Notes under the pieces: generated by a model
Database searches by the model: none
The model's input: the letters and a program-made list of their open reading frames with translations, nothing else
Told to the model about the DNA's origin: nothing
Assembly (NCBI RefSeq): GCF_901482695.1
Contig: NZ_LR590484.1
Location: 5,208,001 to 5,272,000 of the forward strand
Source of the DNA: Sphingobacterium thalpophilum
GTDB taxonomy: Bacteria; Bacteroidota; Bacteroidia; Sphingobacteriales; Sphingobacteriaceae
DNA length: 64,000 nt
Reading direction: 5' to 3'
Shown: positions 34,276 through 44,611 of the stretch, piece after piece
How positions within the stretch are numbered: position 1 is the stretch's first letter
How the letters are laid out: the number at the start of each line of letters is the position of its first letter
Position numbers and translations under genes: made by a program

Positions 34276-37200
34276 TTAATTTTCATATAACCATACACGC
34301 AGCAGAGACAGCAGCTGATCGATATCCACAGGCTTGGATATGTAATCCGATGCGCCCGCCTGAATACATTTCTCACGATCTCCGATCATGGACTTAGCTG
34401 TGACAGCAATAATAGGAAGGGCCGAGAACTTCGGTATCTGCCGAATATTTCTGATCGTCTCATAACCATCCATTTCAGGCATCATCATATCCATCAGCAC
34501 AATATCTATGGACTCGTCCTCTTTCAGCAATTCAAGCGCTTCCTTACCATCCATAGCCGGAATGACCTGCACCTGAAACTTCTCCAGCGCCTTTGTCATT
34601 GAAAATATATTACGTACATCATCATCAGCTACCAGCACCTTTTTATCCCGTAGCACATCCGTCAGCGCCCCCAGCCCGTTGCTTCTTCTCCTGACCTCAT
34701 CGCTATTATTCACCTCTATCAGGTGTAAGAAGAGACCCACCTCGTCCAGAATACGCTGATACGAATGCGCTGTTTTCACAACGACAGAGTCGGCGTATTT
34801 CTTGATTTTGAGTTCCTCCGATTTCGACAGATTCTTTCCGGTAAATATAATGATCGGTAAATTTTCGAGACCTTCATGCTGCTTGATAGCCTCCAGTGTA
34901 TTGTATCCCATTTCATCTGGAACGCCCATGTCCAGAATCACGCAATCTACCTCCGCTGTACCCAATGCTTTGATGCTATCCTCTACATTATCTTTTACTT
35001 CAAGTGCAATATTAAAACTACTTAAGAAATAAGCCAATGCATTGGCATGCTTAGGATTTTCCTCGACGATAAGCACCTTTTTTGGCGACTTGCTCAGTGC
35101 CGATTCAATCTTTTGGAATACCGAAGTCATCTGCTCCAGAGCGACCGGCTTATTGATAAAATCGATAGCTCCCTTCAGCAGGCTTTCTTTTTTGACTTCC
35201 AGCGATGACATGATATGCACTGGAATATGGCGGGTACTGTTATCGCCCTTGAGCTGGTCCATTACAGCCCATCCGTCCATCACCGGCAACTGTATATCCA
35301 GTAGCACAGCCTGCGGATGATATTTCTTGGCAGCAGGTAAGGCATGGTCACCACGCACGACGACGACTGCCTTATAGTGCTGGCTATGGGTATATTGCAA
35401 TAGAGCTTTTGCAAAGTTAACGTCGTCTTCGACGATCAATATCACTTTGTCTCCCTCCACAATGTGGTCCCGGTCATCAGGCAGTTCTTCCGGAATACGG
35501 ATCGTTGCCGGATTGTAAGCATCATCGGTAACCAGCTCTTTGACCTCTTCGATTTCGGATTGAATTTCCTCGACCAATTGCTGTTCCTTTGTCCGCATGT
35601 CGCCGGTTTCCACTTCCTGTTTTGGAATAATGAACAGGAATGTGCTTCCTTTTCCTTCCTCGCTCTCCAGCTTGATCTCACCACCAAGCAAGCGTGCGAT
35701 TTCCCGGCTGATGGATAAGCCGAGGCCGGTGCCTCCAAATTTCCTACGTGTAGAACCGTCCGCCTGCTGGAAAGCTTCAAAAATAATCTTTTGTTTGTCC
35801 AATGGTATACCTATACCAGAATCCACCACCGCAAACACGAGTTTTTCACGCGATTCATCCTCATACACATCGAGTCTGACCTCACCCTTAGCCGTAAACT
35901 TGATTGCGTTAGAGATCAGGTTGCGTAATACCTGATCAATACGCAGGCGGTCACCTCTGAACGCTGGATTCAATCCAGAACGGATACGGATCGTAAAGGA
36001 AAGTCCTTTTTCGTTGACAATCGGCAAAAAAAGATTGTTTAAATCCGCCGCGATATCGTTGAGATTGAGTGGCGTATATTCCAGCGTCATCTTGCCGGAT
36101 TCAATCTTTGACAGATCCAATATTTCATCGATCAATGTCAATAAACTGGTACCGGAGCTCTGAATAACTTTTGCCGATTCAATCTGATCCACACTGAGGT
36201 TCTGCTCGTTGTTTTCAGAAAGCAGACGGGACAAGAGCAGGATTGAATTTAGTGGAGTACGCAGCTCATGCGACATATTGGCCAAAAACTCCGACTTATA
36301 TTTGGTACTCAATGCCAGTTCTTCGGCTTTTTGCTGAATTTCAAGATTGCGTTCGGCAATCAGCAGGTTTTTATCCTCCAGTAGTTTCGAACGCTCTTCC
36401 AGCTCTTGGTTGGACTGCAGCAGTTCTTCATGTTGTACTCGCAGTTCTTCCTCCGAGGCCTGTAATCTAAGGGTCTGAGCTTCCAGTTCAGTATTCAGAT
36501 TTTCCAGCTCCGCATGCTGCGAAAGAAGTTCTTCGGACTGTACCTGGGTCTCTTCCAGGAGCGTCTGTATGCGGGCTCTGCTCTTTGCCGACACCAAGGC
36601 TATGGCGAGCTGACGGGCACATTCCTCCAAAAATTTAACTTCAATCGGGGTGAAAGCGTCACTCTGTCCGATTTCCAGAACCCCCAGTACCTGATCCTCG
36701 TATACCATCGGTACAAAGATCAGATGGGAAACAGTGATTTTGCCACTTGCAAAACTAACCACGTAATCTCCAGAACTTATATCATTAATCAGCTTTGTTT
36801 CCTTGTCTGCGAACACCTGTCCCACATACCCCTCACCGGGGGCAAAGAACTCCTGCGCTCCATGGTCCAGACCATAGGCAGCGGAACGCTCCAGACGCTC
36901 CTCATTAAAGAGGTAAATCGCACCGGTCAGGCCGTCCACATAGCTAACGAGTCCCCTAATGGAGTCTGCAGCGATGGCTTTCTCCGTTTTATTGCCCACC
37001 AGTCCGGTATATAAATTCGCATATCCGGTATGGAGCCAGTCGTTGTCCTTGAGTTGGTCAAAGGACTTTTTGAGTGCTTTGGACATGCGGTTGACCGCTT
37101 TGGCAATGGCGCCCAGATCATCCTCTTCAATATCTTCGGCCCGCACGTCGTAATCTCCCGAGGCGATCCGGCTGGTGATTGCCTGCACCATGTTGAGTCT

Positions 37201-37872
37201 GCGTCGGATGCCCTCATCCTTTTCCCGAAGTGTCTGTTCGAGTTCGGCGCGTTTAATGAAATCAGCCCGCAGACGTATGTAAAAATACCCTGTGATGATG
37301 ACCGACAGTATTGCGCTGATAATAATGAATAAGGTTGTTATCAAAGAAGAATTGTCGAGATTAGTGGACTTTTGGTCGATATTATCGTCTTCATACCGGA
37401 TGATTTCTTTCAGGATATTCCTGCACCTGTCCATCGCCAACTTACTTTCTTCCAGCTGGTCAAATGTTACCACCCCACCTTTTCTTTTCGTATCCACCGA
37501 TTCCTTTAGTACATCAAGACGCAGCTGGGCTGCATTATACAGGCTGTCAACACGAGCCTTCTGCGCAGGATCATCAGCCGTTAGCTCCTTTATTTCCCGA
37601 AGTTCGTTGGGGAGGCTTTTGAGGGCCATATTGAATGGCTCCAGGTAATTTTCTCTGCCCGTCAGGAGGTAACCTCTGTTACCAGTTTCGGCGCCCTGTA
37701 GCGAGTTCAGAATAATATTGGACAAGCTAATGATCTTCCGTGTGACCGAAAGCTCCTGCCGGTGCTTGTTCTGCTCCTGGATCCCTAGATAAGAAACGGT
37801 CGAACTGATCAATAGCACAGCAAGGGAGAGGCCGATTCCGACGGTTAAATTACGTAGTGTTTTATTTGGCAT
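34276..37872 (-). CDS. hybrid histidine kinase: CHASE3-HAMP-GAF-HisKA-HATPase-REC-REC-REC
   Basis: The 1198-residue sensor has a first membrane segment at about 10-30 and a CHASE3-like extracytoplasmic domain with the typical GAETGNRGYLLTGRENYLEPF stretch (quoted in part: NRGYLLTGRENYLEPF). A second membrane helix lies near 185, then HAMP, a GAF domain at about 290-430 and a long coiled coil rich in Glu and Leu to 530. The dimerisation box FLANMSHELRTPLNS has its His near 534, and HATPase boxes include DSGIGIP and GGTGLGLSI. Three receivers follow; the phospho-Asp are in LLDIQLPVMDG, ILDMGVPDEMG and LMDMMMPEMDG. It is the centre of a phosphorelay with the flanking genes and overlaps the preceding kinase by 11 bp. 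Confidence 0.93.
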   Translation of the reverse strand: MPNKTLRNLTVGIGLSLAVLLISSTVSYLGIQEQNKHRQELSVTRKIISLSNIILNSLQGAETGNRGYLLTGRENYLEPFNMALKSLPNELREIKELTADDPAQKARVDSLYNAAQLRLDVLKESVDTKRKGGVVTFDQLEESKLAMDRCRNILKEIIRYEDDNIDQKSTNLDNSSLITTLFIIISAILSVIITGYFYIRLRADFIKRAELEQTLREKDEGIRRRLNMVQAITSRIASGDYDVRAEDIEEDDLGAIAKAVNRMSKALKKSFDQLKDNDWLHTGYANLYTGLVGNKTEKAIAADSIRGLVSYVDGLTGAIYLFNEERLERSAAYGLDHGAQEFFAPGEGYVGQVFADKETKLINDISSGDYVVSFASGKITVSHLIFVPMVYEDQVLGVLEIGQSDAFTPIEVKFLEECARQLAIALVSAKSRARIQTLLEETQVQSEELLSQHAELENLNTELEAQTLRLQASEEELRVQHEELLQSNQELEERSKLLEDKNLLIAERNLEIQQKAEELALSTKYKSEFLANMSHELRTPLNSILLLSRLLSENNEQNLSVDQIESAKVIQSSGTSLLTLIDEILDLSKIESGKMTLEYTPLNLNDIAADLNNLFLPIVNEKGLSFTIRIRSGLNPAFRGDRLRIDQVLRNLISNAIKFTAKGEVRLDVYEDESREKLVFAVVDSGIGIPLDKQKIIFEAFQQADGSTRRKFGGTGLGLSISREIARLLGGEIKLESEEGKGSTFLFIIPKQEVETGDMRTKEQQLVEEIQSEIEEVKELVTDDAYNPATIRIPEELPDDRDHIVEGDKVILIVEDDVNFAKALLQYTHSQHYKAVVVVRGDHALPAAKKYHPQAVLLDIQLPVMDGWAVMDQLKGDNSTRHIPVHIMSSLEVKKESLLKGAIDFINKPVALEQMTSVFQKIESALSKSPKKVLIVEENPKHANALAYFLSSFNIALEVKDNVEDSIKALGTAEVDCVILDMGVPDEMGYNTLEAIKQHEGLENLPIIIFTGKNLSKSEELKIKKYADSVVVKTAHSYQRILDEVGLFLHLIEVNNSDEVRRRSNGLGALTDVLRDKKVLVADDDVRNIFSMTKALEKFQVQVIPAMDGKEALELLKEDESIDIVLMDMMMPEMDGYETIRNIRQIPKFSALPIIAVTAKSMIGDREKCIQAGASDYISKPVDIDQLLSLLRVWLYEN

Positions 37873-39349
37873 CTATAGGTAAGTTTAGCGGTAATGTAAA
37901 ATAGAATGTTGCACCCTGCCCAGCCGAGCTTTCGACACCGATTGTGCCCTGATGACTGCGTATGATTTCCGAACAGATATAAAGCCCTATTCCGAGCCCC
38001 TGAAAATCGAAAGAAGTTTCCTCCACACGGTAAAACTTATTGAAGACCTCTTTTTGTTTATCTGCCGGTATGCCTATACCAAAATCAACGACACTGATCT
38101 TGACAAAGTCGCCGTATATTGAACAGTCAACGATTACCTTTTCTGTTCCCGCGGCATATTTATACGCATTCGTCAAAAAATTGACCAGTACCTGCTCCAG
38201 CCGTATTTCGTCGCCGTACACCATTAGCCCCTTGATATCCCCGCTCCTACAGAGTTTCATAGTACTTTGGTCATGCGTCTGAACAATTGAATCCACAGCA
38301 TTCTGTACCATCCGTTCCAATGAAAACAGCTTTTTGTTTATTCCCAGCTTCCCGTTGTCGATTTTGGACAGGTCCAGAAGATCGGTGACCAAGCTGTTGA
38401 GCTTCTCTACCTGATCCTGCACACGGGAGACATATTTGGCTTCAGCACAGTCCTTCTCGAGCTTTAACTTACGGTCCAGCAATTGCATATACGCCTTGAT
38501 GCTCGTTAACGGTGTCTTGAGTTCGTGGCTTGCAATACTTAAAAACTCATCTTTTTCTTTTTCGGCTTTTTTCTGCCCGTCAATATCCGTGAATGTACCC
38601 ACCCAGTTATTTTTTTCACCGTTTTCCAGTATGGGCCATACACGCAGCAGCTGATATGAATAGCCGGTTTCGTCCCGCTTTTTGAGGCGCACTTCGGTTT
38701 CCAGTGGCCGTCCTGATTTGAGACTTTCCCGAAGGTCATCCATGATTGGTCTGTCGTCTGGATGCGTCTGCGGGAATGTTGATTCATGTTCCGAAAACTG
38801 AAACCAGCGTCCGTTGACAAATCCAATATTTCCACGGTTGTCACAGGTAAACGCGATCTGTGGCAGCGATTCCAGCAGCGTATGCAGATAATCCACCTTT
38901 GAACGCAATTCTTTTTGTGCCTGCTTCCGCCGCTCAACCTCCATTTCCAGAGTCTGTTGTATATCCTTGAGAGCCTGTGTCTGTTCGTGCAGCCGATAAA
39001 ATGTCTTTACCTTCAGCATCAGGATATCAGGGTCTACCGGTTTGGTGACATAATCCAGTCCACCCGAGTCATACCCACGGGTGATAAAACGCTTGTCGGT
39101 ATTGACAGCGGAAAGAAAAATAATGGGCGTCTCTTTCGTCTTACTGAACCCCGCAATATTTTCAGCCACTTCAAAACCGTCCATGTCCGGCATCTGGACA
39201 TCCAGTATAATCAGCGCATAGTTGTATTTTAAAATCTTCTTCAAGGCCTCCTCGCCCGACTGTGCGGTATCAACCTTAAAATTTTTGGATTCCAATAACT
39301 TTTGTAACGAATAAATATTATCTGGGTTGTCATCGACTATTAATATCAT
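37862..39349 (-). CDS. REC-PAS histidine kinase
   Basis: Order by residue: receiver domain 1-120 (LIVDDNPDNIYSL, phospho-Asp in LIILDVQMPDMDGF), short coiled coil to 165, PAS fold about 150-270 (FTCDNRGNIGFVNGRWF), HisKA with SIASHELKTPLTSIK near 285, and HATPase with VDFGIGIPADKQ and GLGIGLYICSEI. It has no membrane segment, so it is a soluble kinase that itself receives phosphate. It is the first gene of the signalling operon and overlaps the hybrid kinase gene by 11 bp. Confidence 0.93.
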   Translation of the reverse strand: MILIVDDNPDNIYSLQKLLESKNFKVDTAQSGEEALKKILKYNYALIILDVQMPDMDGFEVAENIAGFSKTKETPIIFLSAVNTDKRFITRGYDSGGLDYVTKPVDPDILMLKVKTFYRLHEQTQALKDIQQTLEMEVERRKQAQKELRSKVDYLHTLLESLPQIAFTCDNRGNIGFVNGRWFQFSEHESTFPQTHPDDRPIMDDLRESLKSGRPLETEVRLKKRDETGYSYQLLRVWPILENGEKNNWVGTFTDIDGQKKAEKEKDEFLSIASHELKTPLTSIKAYMQLLDRKLKLEKDCAEAKYVSRVQDQVEKLNSLVTDLLDLSKIDNGKLGINKKLFSLERMVQNAVDSIVQTHDQSTMKLCRSGDIKGLMVYGDEIRLEQVLVNFLTNAYKYAAGTEKVIVDCSIYGDFVKISVVDFGIGIPADKQKEVFNKFYRVEETSFDFQGLGIGLYICSEIIRSHQGTIGVESSAGQGATFYFTLPLNLPIDAK

Positions 39350-39369
39350 AGAGAGCTAAAACTTAGAAT

Positions 39370-39377
39370 CAAAAGTA
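39370..39377 (-). promoter_or_regulatory. -7 promoter element of the signalling operon
   Basis: The minus strand reads TACTTTTG, the same as both tRNA promoters, 20 bp before the ATG at 39349; the -33 region is poor. Confidence 0.45.
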
Positions 39378-39559
39378 AACAAATGTAAAAAAATTAACTG
39401 AATCCACCTTCGTCTTGTCCACGGTAAAATAACGTTCACCCCGCAATTTAAGCACTCTGGACAAGCTATGCAACAAATAAACAAAACATTAACTTATGAT
39501 TACCTGTTTGAATTAATAAAGATCAACATCAATACATCAGAAGACAAACACAGCTGCGT

Positions 39560-40570
39560 ATGATTCAGTTTACATCCAAGGGTATATATTGCATTCCGGG
39601 AAGGTTTTATCTTGATCCCTGGCAACCTGTTGACCTGGCTGTTATTTCACATGGACATGCTGACCATGCCCGCTGGGGAATGAAAAAATACCTTTGTCAC
39701 CATTTCACGGTAGGAATTCTCCGAAGCCGTATTGGCCCCGATATACAGATCCAGGGTCTCGCTTACAATGAGCCTGTACATATCAACGGTGTAAAAGTTT
39801 CCTTACATCCTGCGGGGCATATCATCGGTTCGGCACAGATCCGCTTAGAATACAAAGGTCAAGTTGTTGTCTTCACGGGCGACTATAAGCTACAGGATGA
39901 TGGTCTATCCACGCCCTTTGAACCCGTCAAATGCCATCAGCTCATCACAGAAAGCACCTTTGGGCTGCCTGTGTACCACTGGGAAACGATAACCATACAG
40001 AATCAGCGTCTAAAAACCTGGATAGCCAACAACCAGGCCGCCAAAAAGTCTTCGGTTTTTATTGGTTACTCGCTCGGCAAATCACAGCGGATTCTGAATG
40101 CCGTGCAGGAGATGGGGCCCGTATACGTGCATTACAGCATTGCCCGACTGAACGAAGCTTATACCGAAGCAGGTATAAAGCTACCGTCTTATCAGATTGC
40201 AGATCTTAAGCTTAATTCCAAACAACTCGACGGACAGATTATATTACTCCCGCCGGCACTGCTTGACAGCCAGCTTTTACATAAGATACCTCACGTTGCC
40301 TACGCCATCTGCTCCGGCTGGATGCAGATCCGTGGTGCCCGACGCTGGCGAAGCGCAGATGCCGGTTTCGCGATCAGTGATCACGCCGACTGGCACGGTC
40401 TGCTCCAGGCCGTCCGTGCCAGCAGCGCCGAGAAGGTCTATGTGACCCATGGGCAGACAGCCACCTTTGCCAAATACCTTAATGAGATCGGCATTGAAGC
40501 TGAAGAAGTCAAAACCCAATATGGCGATGAAGAAGATCCACAAACCCTTACACAGGAATCCGCCACATGA
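39560..40570 (+). CDS. ligase-associated metallo-beta-lactamase-fold DNA exonuclease
   Basis: The 336-residue protein has the metallo-beta-lactamase/beta-CASP metal motifs: SHGHADHARWG, HPAGHIIGSAQI, FTGDYKLQ and a late SDHADW. These match the ligase-associated exonuclease family. The stop codon overlaps the ligase start by four bases (ATGA), which shows coupling. In such operons the enzyme is expected to trim DNA ends before ligation. About 200 bp of non-coding sequence separates it from the signalling operon transcribed the other way. Confidence 0.93.
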   Translation: MIQFTSKGIYCIPGRFYLDPWQPVDLAVISHGHADHARWGMKKYLCHHFTVGILRSRIGPDIQIQGLAYNEPVHINGVKVSLHPAGHIIGSAQIRLEYKGQVVVFTGDYKLQDDGLSTPFEPVKCHQLITESTFGLPVYHWETITIQNQRLKTWIANNQAAKKSSVFIGYSLGKSQRILNAVQEMGPVYVHYSIARLNEAYTEAGIKLPSYQIADLKLNSKQLDGQIILLPPALLDSQLLHKIPHVAYAICSGWMQIRGARRWRSADAGFAISDHADWHGLLQAVRASSAEKVYVTHGQTATFAKYLNEIGIEAEEVKTQYGDEEDPQTLTQESAT

Positions 40571-42147
40571 AAGAATTTGCAACATTGATTCATGCTCTCG
40601 ACAGCAGCAATAAAACCAACGTAAAAAAAGAAGCAATCATCGCGTTTCTTAACGAAGCCCCAGACAAGGACAAGCTCTGGCTTTTGGCACTCATGACCGG
40701 CAAGCGGCCAAAGCGACCGGTATCTACCAAAGATCTGAGGACCTGGGCACTGGAGATCACGGACATCCCGGAGTGGTTATTCATCGAGTCCTACGCTGCT
40801 GTTGGCGATCTTGCCGAAACCCTGGCGCTCCTTTTACCTCCGCCTACGGCGGCCAGCGACCGCAGTCTAAGCGAATGGATGGACGCCATTACCAGATTAC
40901 AACAAGCCACTCCTGCGGAGAAAAAGTCCTTTGTACTCGATTCATGGAATGCATTGAATACGGTCGAACGATTCATTTTCAATAAGCTGCTCGGGGGAAG
41001 TTTCCGGCTGGGCGTTTCGGCCAAGGGCCTGATCAACACTATTGCGCAGCATTTTGCCGTTGAAGCCAGCGTTGTGGCACACAGTATTATGGGTGAATGG
41101 CATCCTGATGATGTAGAATTTGACAAACTGATCGGTGGCGTTTATAGTGATACCAATTTATCCAAGCCCTATCCATTCTGCCTTGCCTATCCGATCGAAA
41201 AAGAGCTGGAAGACCTGGGTGATATCAGCGCCTGGCAGGCAGAATATAAGTGGGACGGAATACGCGGTCAGCTGATCAGACGCGGGGACGACACCTTTAT
41301 CTGGTCGCGGGGCGAAGAACTCGTCACTGCACAGTTCCCCGAAATCAGTGAGGCCCTTCAGCAATGGACCGACAGCGCCGTGCTGGACGGTGAGATCCTG
41401 GCGTTCAAAGAAGGACAAGTGCTCAATTTCTCCGAACTTCAGAAACGGATCAACAGAAAAGCAGTCACTAAGATATTGCGTCAGGAAGTGCCCGTCGTTG
41501 TGTATCTTTACGATTTATTGGAATTAAATGGCACCGATCTGCGCCTTGAACCCTTGGCCTACAGACGTAAACTACTGGAAGAGGTATACCATCGCAATCA
41601 TAATACAGCCATACAGTTATCACCTACAATTAGCAGTACAGACTGGACGGAATTACGATCGGTACAATCGGCCTCCCGGACGATTAATAGTGAAGGCCTC
41701 ATGCTTAAACGGAAAGACTCCGTTTACTATGCGGGCCGAAAAAAAGGCGGTTGGTGGAAATGGAAAGTTGACCCCATGAGCATCGATGCCGTGCTGATCT
41801 ACGCGCAGAAAGGCAGTGGTCGACGTAGTGCGCATTATACCGACTACACGTTCGCGGTGCGGGATGGTGATCATCTAGTGAGCATAGCCAAGGCCTACTC
41901 AGGACTCACAGATAAGGAAATACTCGAAGTGAGCCGCTATGTCAAACAGAATTCACTGGAAAAATTCGGACCGGTGCGTACCGTCCGACCCGAACTTGTG
42001 TTTGAAATTGCCTTTGAAGGCATAGGATACAGCAAAAGACACAAGTCCGGTGTGGCCCTGCGCTTTCCCAGAATCCTGCGTTGGCGAAGAGATAAAAAAG
42101 CGACCGATATTGATACATTGGAAAACGTCAAAAAATTGATACCATAA
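40567..42147 (+). CDS. ATP-dependent DNA ligase (ligase-associated repair operon)
   Basis: The 526-residue enzyme has an N-terminal helical DNA-binding domain (residues 1-190) and the nucleotidyltransferase core. The adenylation motif AEYKWDGIRGQ carries Lys228; further motifs are WSRGEE, LDGEILAF, SEGLMLKRKDS and WWKWKVDP. An OB-fold domain follows with the phrase VFEIAFEGIGYSKRHKSGVALRFPR (quoted as FEIAFEGIGYSKRHKSG). It seals nicks with ATP, apart from the NAD-dependent LigA needed for replication. It sits between the exonuclease and helicase genes. Confidence 0.95.
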   Translation: MKEFATLIHALDSSNKTNVKKEAIIAFLNEAPDKDKLWLLALMTGKRPKRPVSTKDLRTWALEITDIPEWLFIESYAAVGDLAETLALLLPPPTAASDRSLSEWMDAITRLQQATPAEKKSFVLDSWNALNTVERFIFNKLLGGSFRLGVSAKGLINTIAQHFAVEASVVAHSIMGEWHPDDVEFDKLIGGVYSDTNLSKPYPFCLAYPIEKELEDLGDISAWQAEYKWDGIRGQLIRRGDDTFIWSRGEELVTAQFPEISEALQQWTDSAVLDGEILAFKEGQVLNFSELQKRINRKAVTKILRQEVPVVVYLYDLLELNGTDLRLEPLAYRRKLLEEVYHRNHNTAIQLSPTISSTDWTELRSVQSASRTINSEGLMLKRKDSVYYAGRKKGGWWKWKVDPMSIDAVLIYAQKGSGRRSAHYTDYTFAVRDGDHLVSIAKAYSGLTDKEILEVSRYVKQNSLEKFGPVRTVRPELVFEIAFEGIGYSKRHKSGVALRFPRILRWRRDKKATDIDTLENVKKLIP

Positions 42148-42148
42148 G

Positions 42149-44611
42149 TTGAAAAATAAGAGCATCCATAGCGAAGGTTTTCAGATCGTCAACCGTTATT
42201 TTGAGTCTCAGGGCCGCAGTCCATTCGGTTTTCAGCGCAAGACCTGGGAAAGTTACAGCCTGGGCTATAGCGGACTTGTTATTGCACCGACAGGTTTCGG
42301 AAAAACCTTTTCCGTCTTTATGGCAGTGCTGATCGACTACATGAACCATCCCGAACAATACCAAAAGGGATTGAAGCTCCTTTGGATCACACCCCTCCGA
42401 TCGCTGGCCAAGGATCTGGCCCGCGCGATGCAGGAGGCCATAGATGATATCGGCCTAGACTGGATCGTGCAGGTGCGCAATGGCGATACAGACCCTAAGC
42501 TCAGGGCCCAGCAGACCCGCGCCATGCCCGATATCCTGCTGGTGACACCCGAGAGCTTACACCTGCTGCTCGCCCAGAAGCAGCGCGACAAGTTCTTCAA
42601 AAACCTCCGCTGTGTGACGGTCGACGAATGGCATGAGCTACTTGGGAGCAAGCGTGGCGTCATGGTCGAACTGGCGATTTCTTTTCTGCGGTCACTTCAG
42701 CAGTCGCTTCTTGTCTGGGGTATAACCGCCACGATCGGCAATCTGGACGAGGCCTTGCAGGTACTGCTGCCGACTGCAGAAAAAAGAGTAAAGATCGTGG
42801 CCAGAGAAAAAAAGAAAATCGCCATTAAGCCCATTTATCCTGAAAAAGTTGAGCTACTGCCCTGGGCGGGACATCTCGGAGGCAGTCTGGTCGACTGGGT
42901 CGTTCCGGTCATTCTGAAGAGCAGGAGCACGATTCTGTTTACCAATACCCGTAGCCAGAGCGAGATGTGGTACCAGCTACTGCTACAGGCTCACCCCGAT
43001 TTTGCCGGACAGATTGCGCTGCACCACAGCTCCATTGATGCGCATATCCGCGAATGGATTGAAGAAAACCTGAGCAACGGAAAGCTCAAAGCAGTGGTAT
43101 CGACCTCCTCGTTGGATCTTGGTGTAGACTTTAAGCCTGTGGACACCGCCGTGCAGATCGGATCAAGCAAAGGTGTAGCCAGATTTATGCAACGTGCTGG
43201 CAGAAGCGGACATAGCCCTTTTGAAACCTCTGTCATTTATTTTGTCCCAACACATTCCCTTGAGCTCATCGAAGTCGCTGCGCTCAAGGAAGCTGTCAGG
43301 ACGCAGACCATTGAAAACCGGGATCCAATGGTACAGACCTTCGATGTGCTGGTGCAATTTATGGTCACCATTGCGTTGGGCGGCGGATTTGACCAGAAAC
43401 AGTTACAACAGATTGTAGCTGGCACCCATGCCTTCCAGTATATGAATGATGAAGAATGGGAATGGTGCCTTTATTTCATTACTTCCGGCGGCAAAATAGG
43501 CAAGCGCTATGAAGAATTCCATAAGGTCGTGCAAAATGAAGAAGGCAAATGGATCATCAGAAACCGCCGCATTGCTTTGCTTCATCGTCTCAATATAGGT
43601 ACCATCGTGGGCGATGCCATGATGCGGGTCAAATTTCTATCCGGCGGATACATCGGCATGATCGAAGAGTACTTTATTAGCAAACTGAAGAAAGGCGAAC
43701 GTTTTGTTCTGGCAGGACGTATTCTAGAGCTGGTGATGGTCAAGGAAATGACGGTATATGTAAGGGGTTCATCCGGCAAGGCGATCACCCCAAGCTGGCT
43801 GGGCGGCAGGCTTCCGTTGTCCACCAACCTCAGCCATTTTTTGAGAAAGAAGCTCGCAGAGGCCAAAGACCCGGCTACCGGAGAGCCTGAACTCCGTTTC
43901 CTTGCGCCGATGATCCAGAGACAGGAAAATCTGTCTGCCGTTCCCGGCGAATCCGAGTTTCTTGTCGAGCACATCAGTACCCGCGAAGGTCATCATCTGT
44001 TCTTTTATCCTTTGGAAGGCCGCTTGATCCACGAGGTCATGGCTGCTCTGGTTGCTTACCGGATCAGCTTGCGTTATCCCATCAGTTTCTCGATGGCCAT
44101 GAACGACTATGGCTTTGAACTGTTTTCCGACAAGGAAATTCCACTGGATGAAACACAGTTGCGCGAAATTCTGAGCCGCGACAATCTCATGGCGGATGTC
44201 ATCAGCAGCATCAATTCCGCAGAAATGGCCAGCCGAAAATTTCGGGATATTGCCGTTATCTCCGGACTCGTCATTCAGAATTATCCGGGCACGCAGCAGA
44301 ACAACAAATCACTGCAGGCGTCCTCCGGCATTATATTTCGGGTACTGATGGACCACGACCCCAATAATCTACTGCTCAAACAGGCCTTCAGCGAAGTCTT
44401 CAATCAGCAACTGGAAGAGCCGCGGCTAATAAAAGCTTTTGAAAGGATCAATAATAGCAAGATCATCTATACCTTTGCAACGGAGTATACACCTTTGAGC
44501 TTCCCGATCAAGGTCGACAGTTTACGTCAGTCGCTTTCGAGCGAGGCCTTATTAGAGCGGATTCAGCGTATGGAAAATACCCGCAGCCCAAAAAGCAGGA
44601 GAAAAAAATGA
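42149..44611 (+). CDS. ligase-associated DExH-box DNA helicase (Lhr-like)
   Basis: This 820-residue superfamily 2 helicase has Walker A APTGFGKT near residues 45-52, motif Ia TPLRSLAKDLA, DEWH in TVDEWHELLG, motif III WGITATIG, and later motifs TSSLDLGVDFK and QRAGRSGHS. Its C-terminal half is of the Lhr-core type. The only start near the N-terminus is TTG at 42149, one base after the ligase stop codon; no ATG precedes the conserved FQRKTWESY region. Translation therefore probably depends on coupling to the ligase. It overlaps pdeM by four bases. Confidence 0.93.
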   Translation: MKNKSIHSEGFQIVNRYFESQGRSPFGFQRKTWESYSLGYSGLVIAPTGFGKTFSVFMAVLIDYMNHPEQYQKGLKLLWITPLRSLAKDLARAMQEAIDDIGLDWIVQVRNGDTDPKLRAQQTRAMPDILLVTPESLHLLLAQKQRDKFFKNLRCVTVDEWHELLGSKRGVMVELAISFLRSLQQSLLVWGITATIGNLDEALQVLLPTAEKRVKIVAREKKKIAIKPIYPEKVELLPWAGHLGGSLVDWVVPVILKSRSTILFTNTRSQSEMWYQLLLQAHPDFAGQIALHHSSIDAHIREWIEENLSNGKLKAVVSTSSLDLGVDFKPVDTAVQIGSSKGVARFMQRAGRSGHSPFETSVIYFVPTHSLELIEVAALKEAVRTQTIENRDPMVQTFDVLVQFMVTIALGGGFDQKQLQQIVAGTHAFQYMNDEEWEWCLYFITSGGKIGKRYEEFHKVVQNEEGKWIIRNRRIALLHRLNIGTIVGDAMMRVKFLSGGYIGMIEEYFISKLKKGERFVLAGRILELVMVKEMTVYVRGSSGKAITPSWLGGRLPLSTNLSHFLRKKLAEAKDPATGEPELRFLAPMIQRQENLSAVPGESEFLVEHISTREGHHLFFYPLEGRLIHEVMAALVAYRISLRYPISFSMAMNDYGFELFSDKEIPLDETQLREILSRDNLMADVISSINSAEMASRKFRDIAVISGLVIQNYPGTQQNNKSLQASSGIIFRVLMDHDPNNLLLKQAFSEVFNQQLEEPRLIKAFERINNSKIIYTFATEYTPLSFPIKVDSLRQSLSSEALLERIQRMENTRSPKSRRKK

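Noticed and set aside
40567..42147. Ku/LigD-type end-joining system
   Set aside because: The neighbours are the ligase-associated exonuclease, DExH helicase and PdeM, not Ku; the ligase has no polymerase domain.
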